NCBI RefSeq assembly: GCF_001884185.1 | Contig: NZ_MAOE01000035.1 | Coordinates: 62,001 to 126,000, forward strand | Reading direction: 5' to 3' | DNA length: 64,000 nucleotides | Source: Bacillus albus | Lineage (GTDB): Bacteria; Bacillota; Bacilli; Bacillales; Bacillaceae_G | Shown here: piece after piece, positions 9,201-18,437 of the stretch | How positions within the stretch are numbered: the first letter of the stretch is position 1 | Layout: each line of letters begins with the position of its first letter | Program-made: the position numbers and the translations under genes | The notes under the pieces: generated by a model | The model's input: the letters and a program-made list of their open reading frames with translations, nothing else | Databases searched by the model: none | Told to the model about the DNA's origin: nothing

Positions 9201-10952
9201 TTGAAAATTCATATCGTGCAAAAAGGGGATACCCTTTGGAAAATTGCGAAAAAGTACGGAGTGGATTTTGATACGTTGAAAAAAACAAATACACAACTTA
9301 GTAATCCGGATCTAATCATGCCAGGTATGAAAATTAAAGTGCCATCAAACAGCGTTCATGTAAAACAGCAGGCTGGAGCAGGTTCAGCACCTCCAAAACA
9401 ATACGTAAAAGAAGTGCAACAAAAAGAATTTGCAGCAACACCAACGCCGCTTGGAATAGAAGATGAGGAAGAAGTTACGTATCAATCAGCGCCAATTACA
9501 CAACAGCCTGCTATGCAACAAACACAAAAAGAAGTGCAAGTGAAGCCGCAAAAAGAAGTACAGGTAAAACCACAGAAGGAAATGCAAGTGAAACCGCAAA
9601 AAGAAGTACAGGTAAAGCCACAAAAAGAAGTGCAAAAAGAAAAGCCAATTCAAATAGAAAAACCAGTTGAAAAACCGTCTGTTATTCAAAAACCACCTGT
9701 TATAGAAAAACAAAAACCAACAGAGAAAGAAAACACGAAGTTTTCGGTAAATGTGTTACCACAGCCGCCGCAACCACCAATCAAAGCGAAAAAAGAATAT
9801 AAAATTTCAGATGTAATTAAAAAAGGAAGCGAGTTAATTGCTCCTCAAATTAATAAGATGAAACCTAATAACGTCATTTCTCCACAAACGAAAAAAAATA
9901 ACATCGTATCACCGCAAGTAAAGAAAGAAAATGTAGGAAATATCGTATCACCACAAACAAAGAAAGAAAATATAGGGAATATCGTATCGCCGCAAGTGAA
10001 GAAAGAAAATGTAGGGAATATCGTATCACCGCAAGTGAAAAAAGAAAATGTAGGAAATATCGTATCGCCGCAAGTGAAGAAAGAAAATGTAGGAAATATC
10101 GTATCGCCACAAGTAAAGAAAGAAAATGTAGGAAATATCGTATCGCCACAAGTAAAGAAAGAAAATGTAGGAAATATCGTGTCACCAAATGTATCGAAAG
10201 AAAATGTAGTTATCCCACAAGTAATACCACCAAACATTCAAGTGCCAAATATTATGCCGATTATGGATAACAATCAACCACCGAATATTATGCCAATCAT
10301 GGATAACAACCAACCACCGAATATCATGCCAATCATGGATAACAATCAACCACCAAACATCATGCCGATCATGGATAATAATCAAATGCCAAATATTATG
10401 CCAATTATGGATAATAATCAAATGCCAAACATCATGCCAATCATGGATAATAATCAAATGCCAAATATTATGCCAATTATGGATAACAATCAACCACCAA
10501 ACATCATGCCAATTATGGATAATAATCAAATGCCAAATATTATGCCAATTATGGATAATAATCAACCACCGAATATGATGCCATATCAAATGCCATACCA
10601 ACAGCCTATGATGCCGCCGAATCCGTATTATCAACAACCAAATCCATATCAAATGCCGTATCAGCAAGGTGCACCATTTGGACCGCAGTACACGTCTATG
10701 CCAAATCCAAATATGATGCCAATGGATAATAATATGCCACCGCACGTGCAAGGAGAGGAAGATTGTGGGTGCGGAGGAGAAAGCAGACTATATAGCCCAC
10801 AACCTGGAGGACCACAATACGCGAACCCTTTATATTATCAACCGACTCAATCCGCATATGCACCACAGCCAGGAACGATGTATTACCAACCAGATCCACC
10901 AAATGTATTTGGGGAGCCAGTTTCAGAAGAAGAGGATGAAGAAGAAGTTTAA
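9201..10952 (+). CDS. exsA: Spore coat/exosporium morphogenetic protein ExsA (SafA orthologue)
   Basis: Mother-cell morphogenetic protein that anchors coat (and in B. cereus exosporium) layers to the forming spore. Residues 2-47 are a LysM domain (HIVQKGDTLWKIAKKYG), followed by a Lys/Gln/Pro-rich linker. Three tandem-repeat tracts follow: 8-residue KEVQVKPQ units, 13-residue NIVSPQVKKENVG units and 12-residue NIMPIMDNNQPP units. The C-terminus is rich in Pro, Tyr, Met and Gln with a DCGCGG stretch. The TTG start at 9201 follows a strong aggaggggga. It sits after nadA and before the coxA-like gene as in B. subtilis. Repeat number probably differs between strains. Confidence 0.92.
   Translation: MKIHIVQKGDTLWKIAKKYGVDFDTLKKTNTQLSNPDLIMPGMKIKVPSNSVHVKQQAGAGSAPPKQYVKEVQQKEFAATPTPLGIEDEEEVTYQSAPITQQPAMQQTQKEVQVKPQKEVQVKPQKEMQVKPQKEVQVKPQKEVQKEKPIQIEKPVEKPSVIQKPPVIEKQKPTEKENTKFSVNVLPQPPQPPIKAKKEYKISDVIKKGSELIAPQINKMKPNNVISPQTKKNNIVSPQVKKENVGNIVSPQTKKENIGNIVSPQVKKENVGNIVSPQVKKENVGNIVSPQVKKENVGNIVSPQVKKENVGNIVSPQVKKENVGNIVSPNVSKENVVIPQVIPPNIQVPNIMPIMDNNQPPNIMPIMDNNQPPNIMPIMDNNQPPNIMPIMDNNQMPNIMPIMDNNQMPNIMPIMDNNQMPNIMPIMDNNQPPNIMPIMDNNQMPNIMPIMDNNQPPNMMPYQMPYQQPMMPPNPYYQQPNPYQMPYQQGAPFGPQYTSMPNPNMMPMDNNMPPHVQGEEDCGCGGESRLYSPQPGGPQYANPLYYQPTQSAYAPQPGTMYYQPDPPNVFGEPVSEEEDEEEV
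9528..9635 (+). repeat. 24-bp coding tandem repeat in exsA
   Basis: Five consecutive copies of a unit coding KEVQVKPQ (starts 9528, 9552, 9576, 9600, 9624; the last incomplete), with synonymous variation between copies. Confidence 0.85.
9867..10211 (+). repeat. 39-bp coding tandem repeat in exsA
   Basis: Units coding NIVSPQVKKENVG. Five identical-protein copies begin at 9978, 10017, 10056, 10095 and 10134, preceded by three and followed by one degenerate unit. Confidence 0.9.
10248..10571 (+). repeat. 36-bp coding tandem repeat in exsA
   Basis: Nine in-frame copies of a 12-residue unit NIMPIMDNNQ(P/M)P. The unit variants run PP,PP,PP,MP,MP,MP,PP,MP,PP, a pattern suggesting block duplication. 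Confidence 0.92.
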
Positions 10953-10953
10953 A

Positions 10954-10982
10954 AAAAGGTGGGATTATTCCCACCTTTTTTG
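10954..10982 (+). terminator. Terminator of exsA
   Basis: AAAAGGTGGG paired with CCCACCTTTT around a short AT loop, ending in a T run. Confidence 0.8.
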
Positions 10983-11064
10983 TATGTAGAGTCGTTCTGA
11001 AACAGGAAGATTTACATCGGATGTTAGAAAATTCCCAGTGAAATATTAACAGTGTAAAAACCTT

Positions 11065-11124
11065 CTCTGTTACTCATCATAAGAGGGAGCTTTTCAGAAG
11101 AGAAGCTCATTCTAACAGAGGGGG
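11065..11124 (+). promoter_or_regulatory. Two-tier hairpin in the leader of the CoxA-like gene
   Basis: An outer perfect 8-bp stem (11065-11072 with 11113-11120) encloses a 9-bp inner hairpin (11087-11095 with 11100-11108, loop agaa). The right arm of the outer stem runs into the Shine-Dalgarno agaggggg, so folding would hide part of it. A T5 run follows at once. Confidence 0.6.
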
Positions 11125-11132
11125 TTTTTGTA

Positions 11133-11780
11133 TTGAATACGAAAGTAAAAGTGATTGCTGCTTCTTTGTTAGTTACCAGTGCATTAGCTGCATGTGGTAC
11201 ACCAAAAGATAACAATGCAATGGATGGACGTAACTACAATTACGAACGTACATCTTATAATGATACACATCAGTATCGTGATAATGTAACGCGTAACGAT
11301 CGTTATACAGATTATGTAACATATAGAAATGGCCGTAACGGTACAGGATATAACAATTATTACCGCGATGTAAATTACAACGGTCAAATTGCTAATCCGC
11401 ATCCAACACGAAATATTACAATGAACAATTCATACATTAACAATGATGGTAAAACAGCAGAAAAAATTACAAATCGTGTGAAACGTATGAATAACGTAGA
11501 CCGTGTGTCTACAGTTGTATATGGAAACGATGTGGCGATTGCGGTAAAACCACGTAATCCAGTATCGAATGAAACAGCGCTTGCAAATGAAGTTCGTCAA
11601 GCTGTTGCAAATGAAGTTGGAAACAGAAACGTATATGTTTCTGTAAGAAATGACATGTTTACACGTGTCGATGCAATGAGTACACGACTGCGTAACGGTA
11701 CAGTTACAAACGATTTCAACCGTGACATAACAAATATGTTCCGAGACATCCGTTACGGTTTAACTGGTACTATGCGATAG
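11133..11780 (+). CDS. Spore lipoprotein of the YhcN/YlaJ family (CoxA-like)
   Basis: A 215-residue secreted lipoprotein. The signal sequence ends in the lipobox TSALAACGT (Cys about residue 21). A very Asn/Tyr/Arg-rich middle follows, then the conserved YhcN/YlaJ domain (about 95-210: TAEKITNRVKRMNNVDRVST, VYGNDVAIAV, RDITNMFRDI). The position directly after exsA corresponds to coxA in B. subtilis, a spore cortex-associated protein, so the same role is inferred. TTG start at 11133 with cagaggggg as ribosome-binding site. Germination or cortex functions are assigned by family only. Confidence 0.82.
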   Translation: MNTKVKVIAASLLVTSALAACGTPKDNNAMDGRNYNYERTSYNDTHQYRDNVTRNDRYTDYVTYRNGRNGTGYNNYYRDVNYNGQIANPHPTRNITMNNSYINNDGKTAEKITNRVKRMNNVDRVSTVVYGNDVAIAVKPRNPVSNETALANEVRQAVANEVGNRNVYVSVRNDMFTRVDAMSTRLRNGTVTNDFNRDITNMFRDIRYGLTGTMR

Positions 11781-11787
11781 CAAAATA

Positions 11788-11816
11788 AAAGAGGAAGGGG
11801 GAGCCCTTCCTCTTTA
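11788..11816. terminator. Bidirectional terminator, CoxA-like gene / membrane gene
   Basis: AAAGAGGAAGGG paired with CCCTTCCTCTTT, an A-rich left side and T-rich right side; serves both convergent genes. Confidence 0.8.
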
Positions 11817-12248
11817 TTCATCGTCGTCTTGTAAACGACGTTTCTTAATAAAATAACTAACCGAATAAGAACCTAAAAAGCATATGAAGAGAATACCCCC
11901 TGTTAAAATAGCTTCAAACAGAGGTCTTTCTGGACTGAAAATGATATAAATAATAGCCATAACGATTCCTACAATAAGAGAGCGTAAAACAATTTTGTAA
12001 TAAGGGGTTAATTTTATTTCCTTTTTGCTTTCTTCTACATCAATTGAAACACTTAACTGTAAATAACTAAGTATGATACTCGTAAGAATAAATAATAGCC
12101 ATAATGGAGATTTCGTAATTTGATCCATTCCTTCAGTGAATCCGATATAGCCTAAAATGCTAATTATACCAAGTGATTGAAAAAGAAAGGCAATACGTAC
12201 GTTTTTTAATGTTTGCAGAATGAGACGTTCATCCTTTATTTTTTTCAC
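11814..12248 (-). CDS. Hypothetical four-helix membrane protein
   Basis: Unrecognised integral membrane protein of about 144 residues. Hydrophobic segments can be seen near residues 17-37 (FLFQSLGIISILGYIGF), 46-65, 85-105 (LRSLIVGIVMAIIYIIF) and 112-133, with a charged KKRRLQDDDE tail. The ATG at 12257 abuts its aggag directly (no spacer), so the GTG at 12248, nine nt from the Shine-Dalgarno, is the better start. It is convergent with the CoxA-like gene. No catalytic motif is visible and no function is proposed. Confidence 0.7.
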   Translation of the reverse strand: MKKIKDERLILQTLKNVRIAFLFQSLGIISILGYIGFTEGMDQITKSPLWLLFILTSIILSYLQLSVSIDVEESKKEIKLTPYYKIVLRSLIVGIVMAIIYIIFSPERPLFEAILTGGILFICFLGSYSVSYFIKKRRLQDDDE

Positions 12249-12378
12249 AATATCCATCTCCTGTTTATTATGATTTCGCTGTCATACTAATTGTAACATA
12301 TATATTGCATTTATCAATTTATAATTTACATAAAATTAATTTGGATAAAAGAGGAAATTAAATATTTTTATAAACATG

Positions 12379-12407
12379 TTGCACTTATACTTTATTAATG
12401 TTATATT
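12379..12407 (+). promoter_or_regulatory. Strong sigma-A promoter of an orphan RNA
   Basis: TTGCAC (12379-12384), 17-bp spacer, TATATT (12402-12407). No open reading frame follows; the transcript leads into the structured RNA at 12413. Confidence 0.7.
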
Positions 12408-12412
12408 AGCAA

Positions 12413-12533
12413 AGCGATGAGCTAATTTACGTAAGACGAGAGATATGCTTAAGTGCTAAACACGCGAATGTGGTCGCCTGGTCTCTCGCCGTAAACGCAT
12501 CAAGACGCCTGCTTTGCAGGCGTCTTTCATTTT
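12413..12533 (+). ncRNA. Unassigned structured small RNA (~120 nt)
   Basis: A self-contained transcription unit: a good promoter, about 120 nt with no ribosome-binding site/ORF of its own, and a very strong terminator. The body can close as TTACG (12427-12431) with CGTAA, then CGAGAGA with TCTCTCG, with unequal internal loops, around two small hairpins (GTG-CTAAA-CAC and GCGA-N6-TCGC). GATG near the 5' end and CATC near 12500 can add an outer helix. Such a junction with internal loops resembles a regulatory aptamer more than an antisense RNA. It matches no riboswitch consensus I can recall. The next gene, bofC, begins 157 nt further on, beyond a second terminator. Confidence 0.55.
12502..12533 (+). 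terminator. Terminator of the orphan RNA
   Basis: Perfect 11-bp stem aagacgcctgc/gcaggcgtctt around TTT, then a T-rich tail. Confidence 0.85.
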
Positions 12534-12550
12534 ATATAAAAACAAATGCT

Positions 12551-12590
12551 AATGCAGATAAAGATAAAACTTTATCTGCATTTTTTATTT
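12551..12590 (+). terminator. Second, tandem terminator
   Basis: Perfect 13-bp stem AATGCAGATAAAG/CTTTATCTGCATT, loop ataaaa, followed by T6ATTT. It lies only 18 nt after the first terminator and 100 nt before bofC. Confidence 0.85.
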
Positions 12591-12689
12591 TCAAGAGAAT
12601 TATAATGTGGTTGTTTATATGGATAAAACCCCCACTTCCGGAAAAACTACTAATGAAAGTTTGATCTTGCCTAAAAGAGGTGAACGGAA

Positions 12690-13220
12690 ATGAAATGGAT
12701 ACTGATTGCGATGCAAGCTTTCGTTATGATGTTTTGTTTCGCTTATGAAACGAATGTGAAGGCGGAAGGGCCAGGACCAGAAATAACAGAAAAAGAGCCG
12801 CAAGTTACAATTTTATTAGAGCGAATGTATGTTGATGGAGAAGTAAGTGAGGAAATCTTTACAGAAAAAGTGGCGGATTTAGAAAAGTTTTTACAGCAGT
12901 ATAAAGAATGGCAGCTCGTTGATCGTGATGATGTACAAATCGTATTACAAAAGAAAGTTGATGATATTTCTCCGTTATTAAAGACGAGCGGTTATTTTGG
13001 TGTGTCAGAGGAAGGGATATTACAAATTTTTAAAGGTGTACCGAAAAGTGATAATGCGATTCATTCCTTCTTTCAAATTGATATGAAAAAGCTTGAGAGT
13101 TATGATCGTGCGAAATTGAAGCGTGGTATTCGTATTAAATCAAAAGAAGGTTTTGTGAAGACGATTGAAAAAATGAAACAATACGCAGTGCAAAATAAGA
13201 AAAAAAGCAGCTCATGGTGA
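12690..13220 (+). CDS. bofC: BofC, forespore regulator of the sigma-K checkpoint
   Basis: Secreted forespore protein that restrains the SpoIVB protease and so tunes activation of pro-sigma-K in the mother cell. The 176-residue precursor has an N-terminal signal peptide (residues 1-26, cleavage near VKA-EG). It is followed by a BofC_N-like domain (PQVTILLERMYVDGEVSEEIF) and a C-terminal domain (PLLKTSGYFGVSEEGILQIF to the end). ATG 12690 follows aaagaggtg. The B. subtilis orthologue also lies near ruvAB. The stop codon lies inside its own terminator hairpin. Confidence 0.9.
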   Translation: MKWILIAMQAFVMMFCFAYETNVKAEGPGPEITEKEPQVTILLERMYVDGEVSEEIFTEKVADLEKFLQQYKEWQLVDRDDVQIVLQKKVDDISPLLKTSGYFGVSEEGILQIFKGVPKSDNAIHSFFQIDMKKLESYDRAKLKRGIRIKSKEGFVKTIEKMKQYAVQNKKKSSSW

Positions 13221-13233
13221 GCTGCTTTTTTTT
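13202..13233. terminator. Terminator bofC / siderophore-binding gene
   Basis: AAAGCAGCTCA paired with TGAGCTGCTTT around TGG, long T run to the right and A run to the left; it can serve both convergent genes. Confidence 0.8.
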
Positions 13234-14176
13234 ACTTGTTTTTATCTAAAATTTGTTTTGCGATTTCATCGATTAGTATGTCTTTTCCGATTGGATTGAA
13301 CGCTTTCGTATTGAAGACTTCATTCGATACTTCATATACATGATTGTTTTTAACTGCTTTATTGTCTTTCCAAACAGCACTATTTTTGTAGTCTTCGTAA
13401 ACTTTATCAGCTTCGCCGCCAAAGTTTACAATAAACATTTGATCAGGTTGGAATGCAACAAGACCTTCTAGTGATACTTGTGCCATCGTTTGTTTTAAAT
13501 CTGTACCTTTTGTTGCTGGAAGTTTTAAGTCGTTAAAGATGATGTCACCGTATCCGAAGCTACCGTATACACGGAAATTTTGTGGTGTAACTGCGACGAA
13601 CATAAAGTTCTCATCTTTTGTTTTTTCTTTAATTTTTTTAGATAAAGAGTCTGCTTTTTTATCGTAGTCTGCAATCCATTTGTCTGCTTTCTTTTCTTCG
13701 TCAAATAGTTTGCCTACTTCTTTAAACTTACCACGCCAGTCTTCTAAGTTTGTTTCTAGAACAACTGTCGGTGCAACCTTTTCTAATTGATCATAAATCT
13801 TCAATTGACGATTATTTAAAATAATTAAGTCTGGTTTTAAAGCAGTAACAGCTTCTAAATCAACTTTAGGTGCCCAGTACCAACCTACTGCTTTTACGCC
13901 ACCTAATTTTTTTGTTAAGTGATTTTGGATTTTATCTTTATATGTGTTTGCTGTACCAACAGGTTTGTGTCCAAGAAGTAATAATTCTTCTGTTGATCCA
14001 GATAAATCAACAATTCTCTTTGGATTTACTGGAATTGTAGCTTCACCTTTAGCATGTTTTACAACTTTTGTTTTCGGTTGTTCTTTATCCTTCGATTCTT
14101 CTTTTTGAGAAGAACAGCCAACGATAGAAAGAACGACTAGCATAATAGTAAATAAAATAAATAGCTTCTGTTTCAT
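13232..14176 (-). CDS. Iron-siderophore ABC transporter substrate-binding lipoprotein
   Basis: Periplasmic-binding-protein-like class III receptor (FecB/BtuF family) anchored as a lipoprotein. The lipobox is LSIVGCSS (Cys about residue 21). The mature part begins TIPVNPKRIVDLSGSTEELLLLGHKPVG and continues with typical PDLIILN, SFGYGDIIFNDL and QPDQMFIVNFGG stretches. Length 314. No permease or ATPase gene adjoins, so it is an orphan receptor that must share a transporter encoded elsewhere. A near-perfect Fur box lies 27 nt before the start. The B. cereus group has several such receptors; which siderophore this one binds (petrobactin, citrate, other) cannot be decided here. Confidence 0.88.
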   Translation of the reverse strand: MKQKLFILFTIMLVVLSIVGCSSQKEESKDKEQPKTKVVKHAKGEATIPVNPKRIVDLSGSTEELLLLGHKPVGTANTYKDKIQNHLTKKLGGVKAVGWYWAPKVDLEAVTALKPDLIILNNRQLKIYDQLEKVAPTVVLETNLEDWRGKFKEVGKLFDEEKKADKWIADYDKKADSLSKKIKEKTKDENFMFVAVTPQNFRVYGSFGYGDIIFNDLKLPATKGTDLKQTMAQVSLEGLVAFQPDQMFIVNFGGEADKVYEDYKNSAVWKDNKAVKNNHVYEVSNEVFNTKAFNPIGKDILIDEIAKQILDKNK

Positions 14177-14202
14177 CCTGATGTAACCCCTTTAATTAGT
14201 AT

Positions 14203-14217
14203 TGATAATCATTATCG
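14203..14217. promoter_or_regulatory. Fur box of the siderophore-binding gene
   Basis: TGATAAT-C-ATTATCG, a 7-1-7 inverted repeat with one mismatch to the Fur consensus, positioned in the promoter region of the minus-strand gene. Confidence 0.85.
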
Positions 14218-14280
14218 ACCTCTGTATATTAAGGCGCTTTATACTTTCTGTCAATGGAAAATAACAGAAGTTTCAAACGG

Positions 14281-14294
14281 AGAACATTTGTTGG
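14281..14294. promoter_or_regulatory. Degenerate LexA (DinR) box before ruvAB
   Basis: agaacatttgttgg keeps GAAC-N4-GTT of the Bacillus SOS box with mismatches at the outer positions. ruvAB belongs to the LexA regulon in B. subtilis. A TAAAAT -10-like element follows at 14326-14331. Confidence 0.35.
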
Positions 14295-14364
14295 GGCAGT
14301 CTCGCTTTTCTATCATTAAATATGTTAAAATGGAATACATGATTTAAGAGGGAGAGATCGTATT

Positions 14365-14982
14365 TTGTTTGAATATGTTACAGGTTACGTGGAGTATGTA
14401 GGACCGGAATATGTCGTAATTGATCATAATGGAATTGGTTATCAAATTTTCACACCGAATCCGTATGTATTTCAAAGAAGTAAGCAAGAAATCCGTGTCT
14501 ATACATATCATTATGTGAGAGAAGATATTATGGCACTTTACGGGTTTAAAACACGTGAAGAGCGTTTATTATTTACAAAATTATTAGGAGTGTCTGGCAT
14601 TGGACCAAAAGGCGCTCTTGCAATATTAGCTTCTGGTCAAACAGGACAGGTCGTTCAAGCAATTGAACATGAAGACGAGAAGTTTTTAGTGAAGTTCCCG
14701 GGAGTCGGAAAGAAAACAGCGCGCCAAATGATTTTAGATTTAAAAGGAAAATTAGCAGATGTTGTGCCAGATGCATTTGTTGATTTATTCTCAGACACAG
14801 AACGTTTTGATGAGAAGAAAGGTTCGTCAGCTGAGCTTGATGAGGCGCTGGAAGCTCTGCGCGCACTTGGATACGCAGAAAGAGAAGTTTCTCGTGTTGT
14901 ACCAGAGTTATTAAAAGAATCGTTAACGACGGATCAGTATATTAAAAAGGCACTTAGTCTTTTACTAAATGGTAAGAGGTGA
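14365..14982 (+). CDS. ruvA: Holliday junction branch-migration protein RuvA
   Basis: DNA-binding subunit of the RuvAB motor. The 205-residue protein has the N-terminal OB fold ([20 protein letters not shown]), two helix-hairpin-helix motifs ([16 protein letters not shown] about residue 72, and [16 protein letters not shown] about 112) and a C-terminal three-helix RuvB-binding domain (about 150-205). TTG start at 14365 with aagagggaga upstream. It is followed by ruvB, whose Shine-Dalgarno overlaps the end of ruvA. SOS control is possible (LexA-like box upstream). Confidence 0.95.
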   Translation: MFEYVTGYVEYVGPEYVVIDHNGIGYQIFTPNPYVFQRSKQEIRVYTYHYVREDIMALYGFKTREERLLFTKLLGVSGIGPKGALAILASGQTGQVVQAIEHEDEKFLVKFPGVGKKTARQMILDLKGKLADVVPDAFVDLFSDTERFDEKKGSSAELDEALEALRALGYAEREVSRVVPELLKESLTTDQYIKKALSLLLNGKR

Positions 14983-14987
14983 GTATA

Positions 14988-15989
14988 ATGGACGAACGTC
15001 TCCTTTCAGGGGAATCTGCATTTGAAGATGCGGATTTAGAATATTCATTACGGCCACAGACGCTCCGTCAGTATATTGGCCAAGATAAAGCGAAACATAA
15101 TTTAGAAGTGTTTATTGAAGCAGCGAAAATGCGTGAAGAAACGTTAGATCACGTGCTTCTATATGGACCGCCAGGGCTTGGTAAAACGACGCTTGCCAAT
15201 ATTATTGCGAATGAAATGGGCGTAAATGTGAGAACAACTTCAGGTCCAGCAATTGAAAGGCCAGGAGATTTAGCGGCCGTATTAACAGCGCTTCAGCCAG
15301 GGGATGTATTATTTATTGATGAGATTCATCGTTTGCATAGATCGATTGAAGAAGTGCTATATCCTGCGATGGAAGATTTTTGCCTTGATATTGTAATTGG
15401 AAAAGGACCGTCAGCACGGTCTGTACGTTTAGATTTACCGCCATTTACATTAGTTGGAGCAACGACACGTGCGGGAGCATTATCAGCGCCGCTTCGTGAC
15501 CGTTTCGGTGTACTTTCAAGATTAGAATATTACACAGTAGATCAGCTTTCTGAGATTGTTGAACGCACAGCAGAAGTATTTGAAGTTGAAATTGATTCGT
15601 TAGCCGCACTAGAAATTGCAAGACGTGCTCGTGGTACACCTCGTATTGCAAATCGTTTATTACGACGTGTACGTGATTTCGCGCAAGTTCGTGGTAACGG
15701 AACAGTTACGATGGAAATTACACAAATGGCGTTAGAACTACTGCAAGTAGATAAATTAGGTCTAGATCATATCGATCATAAATTATTGCTTGGTATTATT
15801 GAGAAATTCCGCGGTGGCCCAGTCGGGTTAGAAACGGTTTCCGCAACGATCGGTGAAGAATCTCATACGATTGAAGATGTGTATGAGCCGTATTTATTAC
15901 AAATTGGCTTTTTACAACGAACGCCAAGAGGCCGAATTGTAACGCCGCTTGCATATGAGCATTTCGGAATGGAGATGCCAAAAGTATGA
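14988..15989 (+). CDS. ruvB: Holliday junction branch-migration ATPase RuvB
   Basis: AAA+ hexameric motor of branch migration. Walker [10 protein letters not shown] (about residue 60), Walker B VLFIDEIH, sensor GATTRAG, arginine finger region APLRDRFG, and a C-terminal winged helix ([20 protein letters not shown]). I chose ATG 14988 (333 residues, [11 protein letters not shown]) rather than GTG 14979, because ruvA's last codons provide aagaggtga 5 nt before it. The gene ends in an ATGA overlap with the next small ORF. Confidence 0.95.
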   Translation: MDERLLSGESAFEDADLEYSLRPQTLRQYIGQDKAKHNLEVFIEAAKMREETLDHVLLYGPPGLGKTTLANIIANEMGVNVRTTSGPAIERPGDLAAVLTALQPGDVLFIDEIHRLHRSIEEVLYPAMEDFCLDIVIGKGPSARSVRLDLPPFTLVGATTRAGALSAPLRDRFGVLSRLEYYTVDQLSEIVERTAEVFEVEIDSLAALEIARRARGTPRIANRLLRRVRDFAQVRGNGTVTMEITQMALELLQVDKLGLDHIDHKLLLGIIEKFRGGPVGLETVSATIGEESHTIEDVYEPYLLQIGFLQRTPRGRIVTPLAYEHFGMEMPKV

Positions 15990-16186
15990 CGGAGATGCCA
16001 AAATTGCTTATTACAGCAGGTATCTTACTCATCGTTGTTGGGTTAGCTTGGAAGTTCATTGGAAGACTTCCAGGCGATATTTTTGTGAAAAAAGGAAACG
16101 TTACCTTTTATTTTCCTATCATTACATGTATTGTGTTAAGTATTGTATTATCTTTTATTATGTATATAATAAATCGATTTAAATAA
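15986..16186 (+). CDS. Small DUF2905 membrane protein
   Basis: A 66-residue protein with two membrane segments ([19 protein letters not shown] and [20 protein letters not shown]) separated by [18 protein letters not shown], the signature of the DUF2905 family. Its ATG overlaps the ruvB stop (ATGA), so it is translationally coupled. An internal ATG at 15995 is a possible alternative start. The family commonly sits between ruvB and queA in Firmicutes; function unknown. Confidence 0.85.
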   Translation: MTEMPKLLITAGILLIVVGLAWKFIGRLPGDIFVKKGNVTFYFPIITCIVLSIVLSFIMYIINRFK

Positions 16187-16205
16187 GAAATAGGTGGATA
16201 TAGTT

Positions 16206-17258
16206 ATGGATATTAATCTGTTTGATTTTCATTTACCAGAAGAACTTATTGCACAAGTCCCATTAGAAGAACGTGAAACATCAAGATTAATGGTGTTAGA
16301 CCGTGAAACAGGCGATATTGAGCATAAACATTTTACGGACATTCTTTCTTACTTACATGAGGGGGATTGCTTAGTTTTAAACGAAACGAAAGTAATGCCT
16401 GCTCGTTTGCATGGTGTGAAAGAAGATACAGGCGCGCACATTGAAGTACTTCTTTTAAAACAAGAAGAAGGCGATAAGTGGGAAACGCTTGTTAAGCCAG
16501 CGAAACGTGTAAAAGAAGGAACTGTTATCTCTTTTGGCGAAGGGAAATTAAAAGCAACTTGCACAGGAACTGCAGATCAAGGTGGACGTCAGCTTGAATT
16601 TTCATATGACGGCATCTTCTATGAAATTTTAGATGAACTTGGAGAAATGCCACTTCCTCCATATATTAAAGAGACGCTAGAAGATCGCGATCGCTATCAA
16701 ACAGTATATGCGAAAGAGGTCGGTTCAGCAGCAGCGCCGACTGCAGGACTTCACTTTACAGAAGAGTTACTAGAGAAGTTAAAACAAAAAGGCGTCGAGT
16801 TAGCTTTCATCACACTTCACGTAGGGCTTGGAACATTTAGACCAGTTTCTGCTGATACGATTGAAGAACACCATATGCACGCAGAATATTACCATATGTC
16901 TGAAGAGACAGCGGCATTATTAAACCGTGTGAAAGAGAATGGTGGACGTATTATTACGGTAGGTACGACTTCAACTCGTACGTTAGAAACAATTGCGACA
17001 GATCACGATGGAAAGCTTTGTGCAGCTTCTGGCTGGACAGACATTTTTATGTACCCAGGTTATGAATTTAAAGCAATTGATGGTTTGATTACAAACTTCC
17101 ATTTACCGAAATCAACATTAATTATGCTTGTAAGTGCATTTGCAAACAGAGATAATGTACTTCATGCTTATAATGAAGCAGTAAAAGAAAAATATCGTTT
17201 CTTTAGCTTCGGTGATGCAATGTTTGTTGCATCTCACGCTAAGATGGGAAACAAATAA
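16206..17258 (+). CDS. queA: S-adenosylmethionine:tRNA ribosyltransferase-isomerase
   Basis: Transfers and isomerizes the ribosyl moiety of AdoMet to preQ1 in tRNA, giving epoxyqueuosine. 350 residues from ATG 16206 ([16 protein letters not shown]); the GTG at 16194 lies within the Shine-Dalgarno taggtgg and is rejected. Family motifs include [40 protein letters not shown] and [17 protein letters not shown]. Operonic with tgt 12 nt downstream, the preceding pathway step. Confidence 0.95.
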   Translation: MDINLFDFHLPEELIAQVPLEERETSRLMVLDRETGDIEHKHFTDILSYLHEGDCLVLNETKVMPARLHGVKEDTGAHIEVLLLKQEEGDKWETLVKPAKRVKEGTVISFGEGKLKATCTGTADQGGRQLEFSYDGIFYEILDELGEMPLPPYIKETLEDRDRYQTVYAKEVGSAAAPTAGLHFTEELLEKLKQKGVELAFITLHVGLGTFRPVSADTIEEHHMHAEYYHMSEETAALLNRVKENGGRIITVGTTSTRTLETIATDHDGKLCAASGWTDIFMYPGYEFKAIDGLITNFHLPKSTLIMLVSAFANRDNVLHAYNEAVKEKYRFFSFGDAMFVASHAKMGNK

Positions 17259-17267
17259 AAGGAGTAA

Positions 17268-18410
<1,143 letters not shown>

Positions 18411-18437
18411 TACATAATTTAAAAGGAGGAACAAAAG

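Noticed and set aside
9867-10571. Regularly spaced repeats that could suggest a CRISPR array
   Set aside because: Units are contiguous, in frame with exsA and multiples of three; there are no spacers and no cas genes.
9845-10751. Long minus-strand ORFs (130 and 189 codons) opposite exsA
   Set aside because: They mirror the tandem repeats of exsA, have repetitive unnatural composition and no Shine-Dalgarno.
12470-12664. 64-codon ORF over the orphan RNA
   Set aside because: It spans both terminators and lacks a Shine-Dalgarno.
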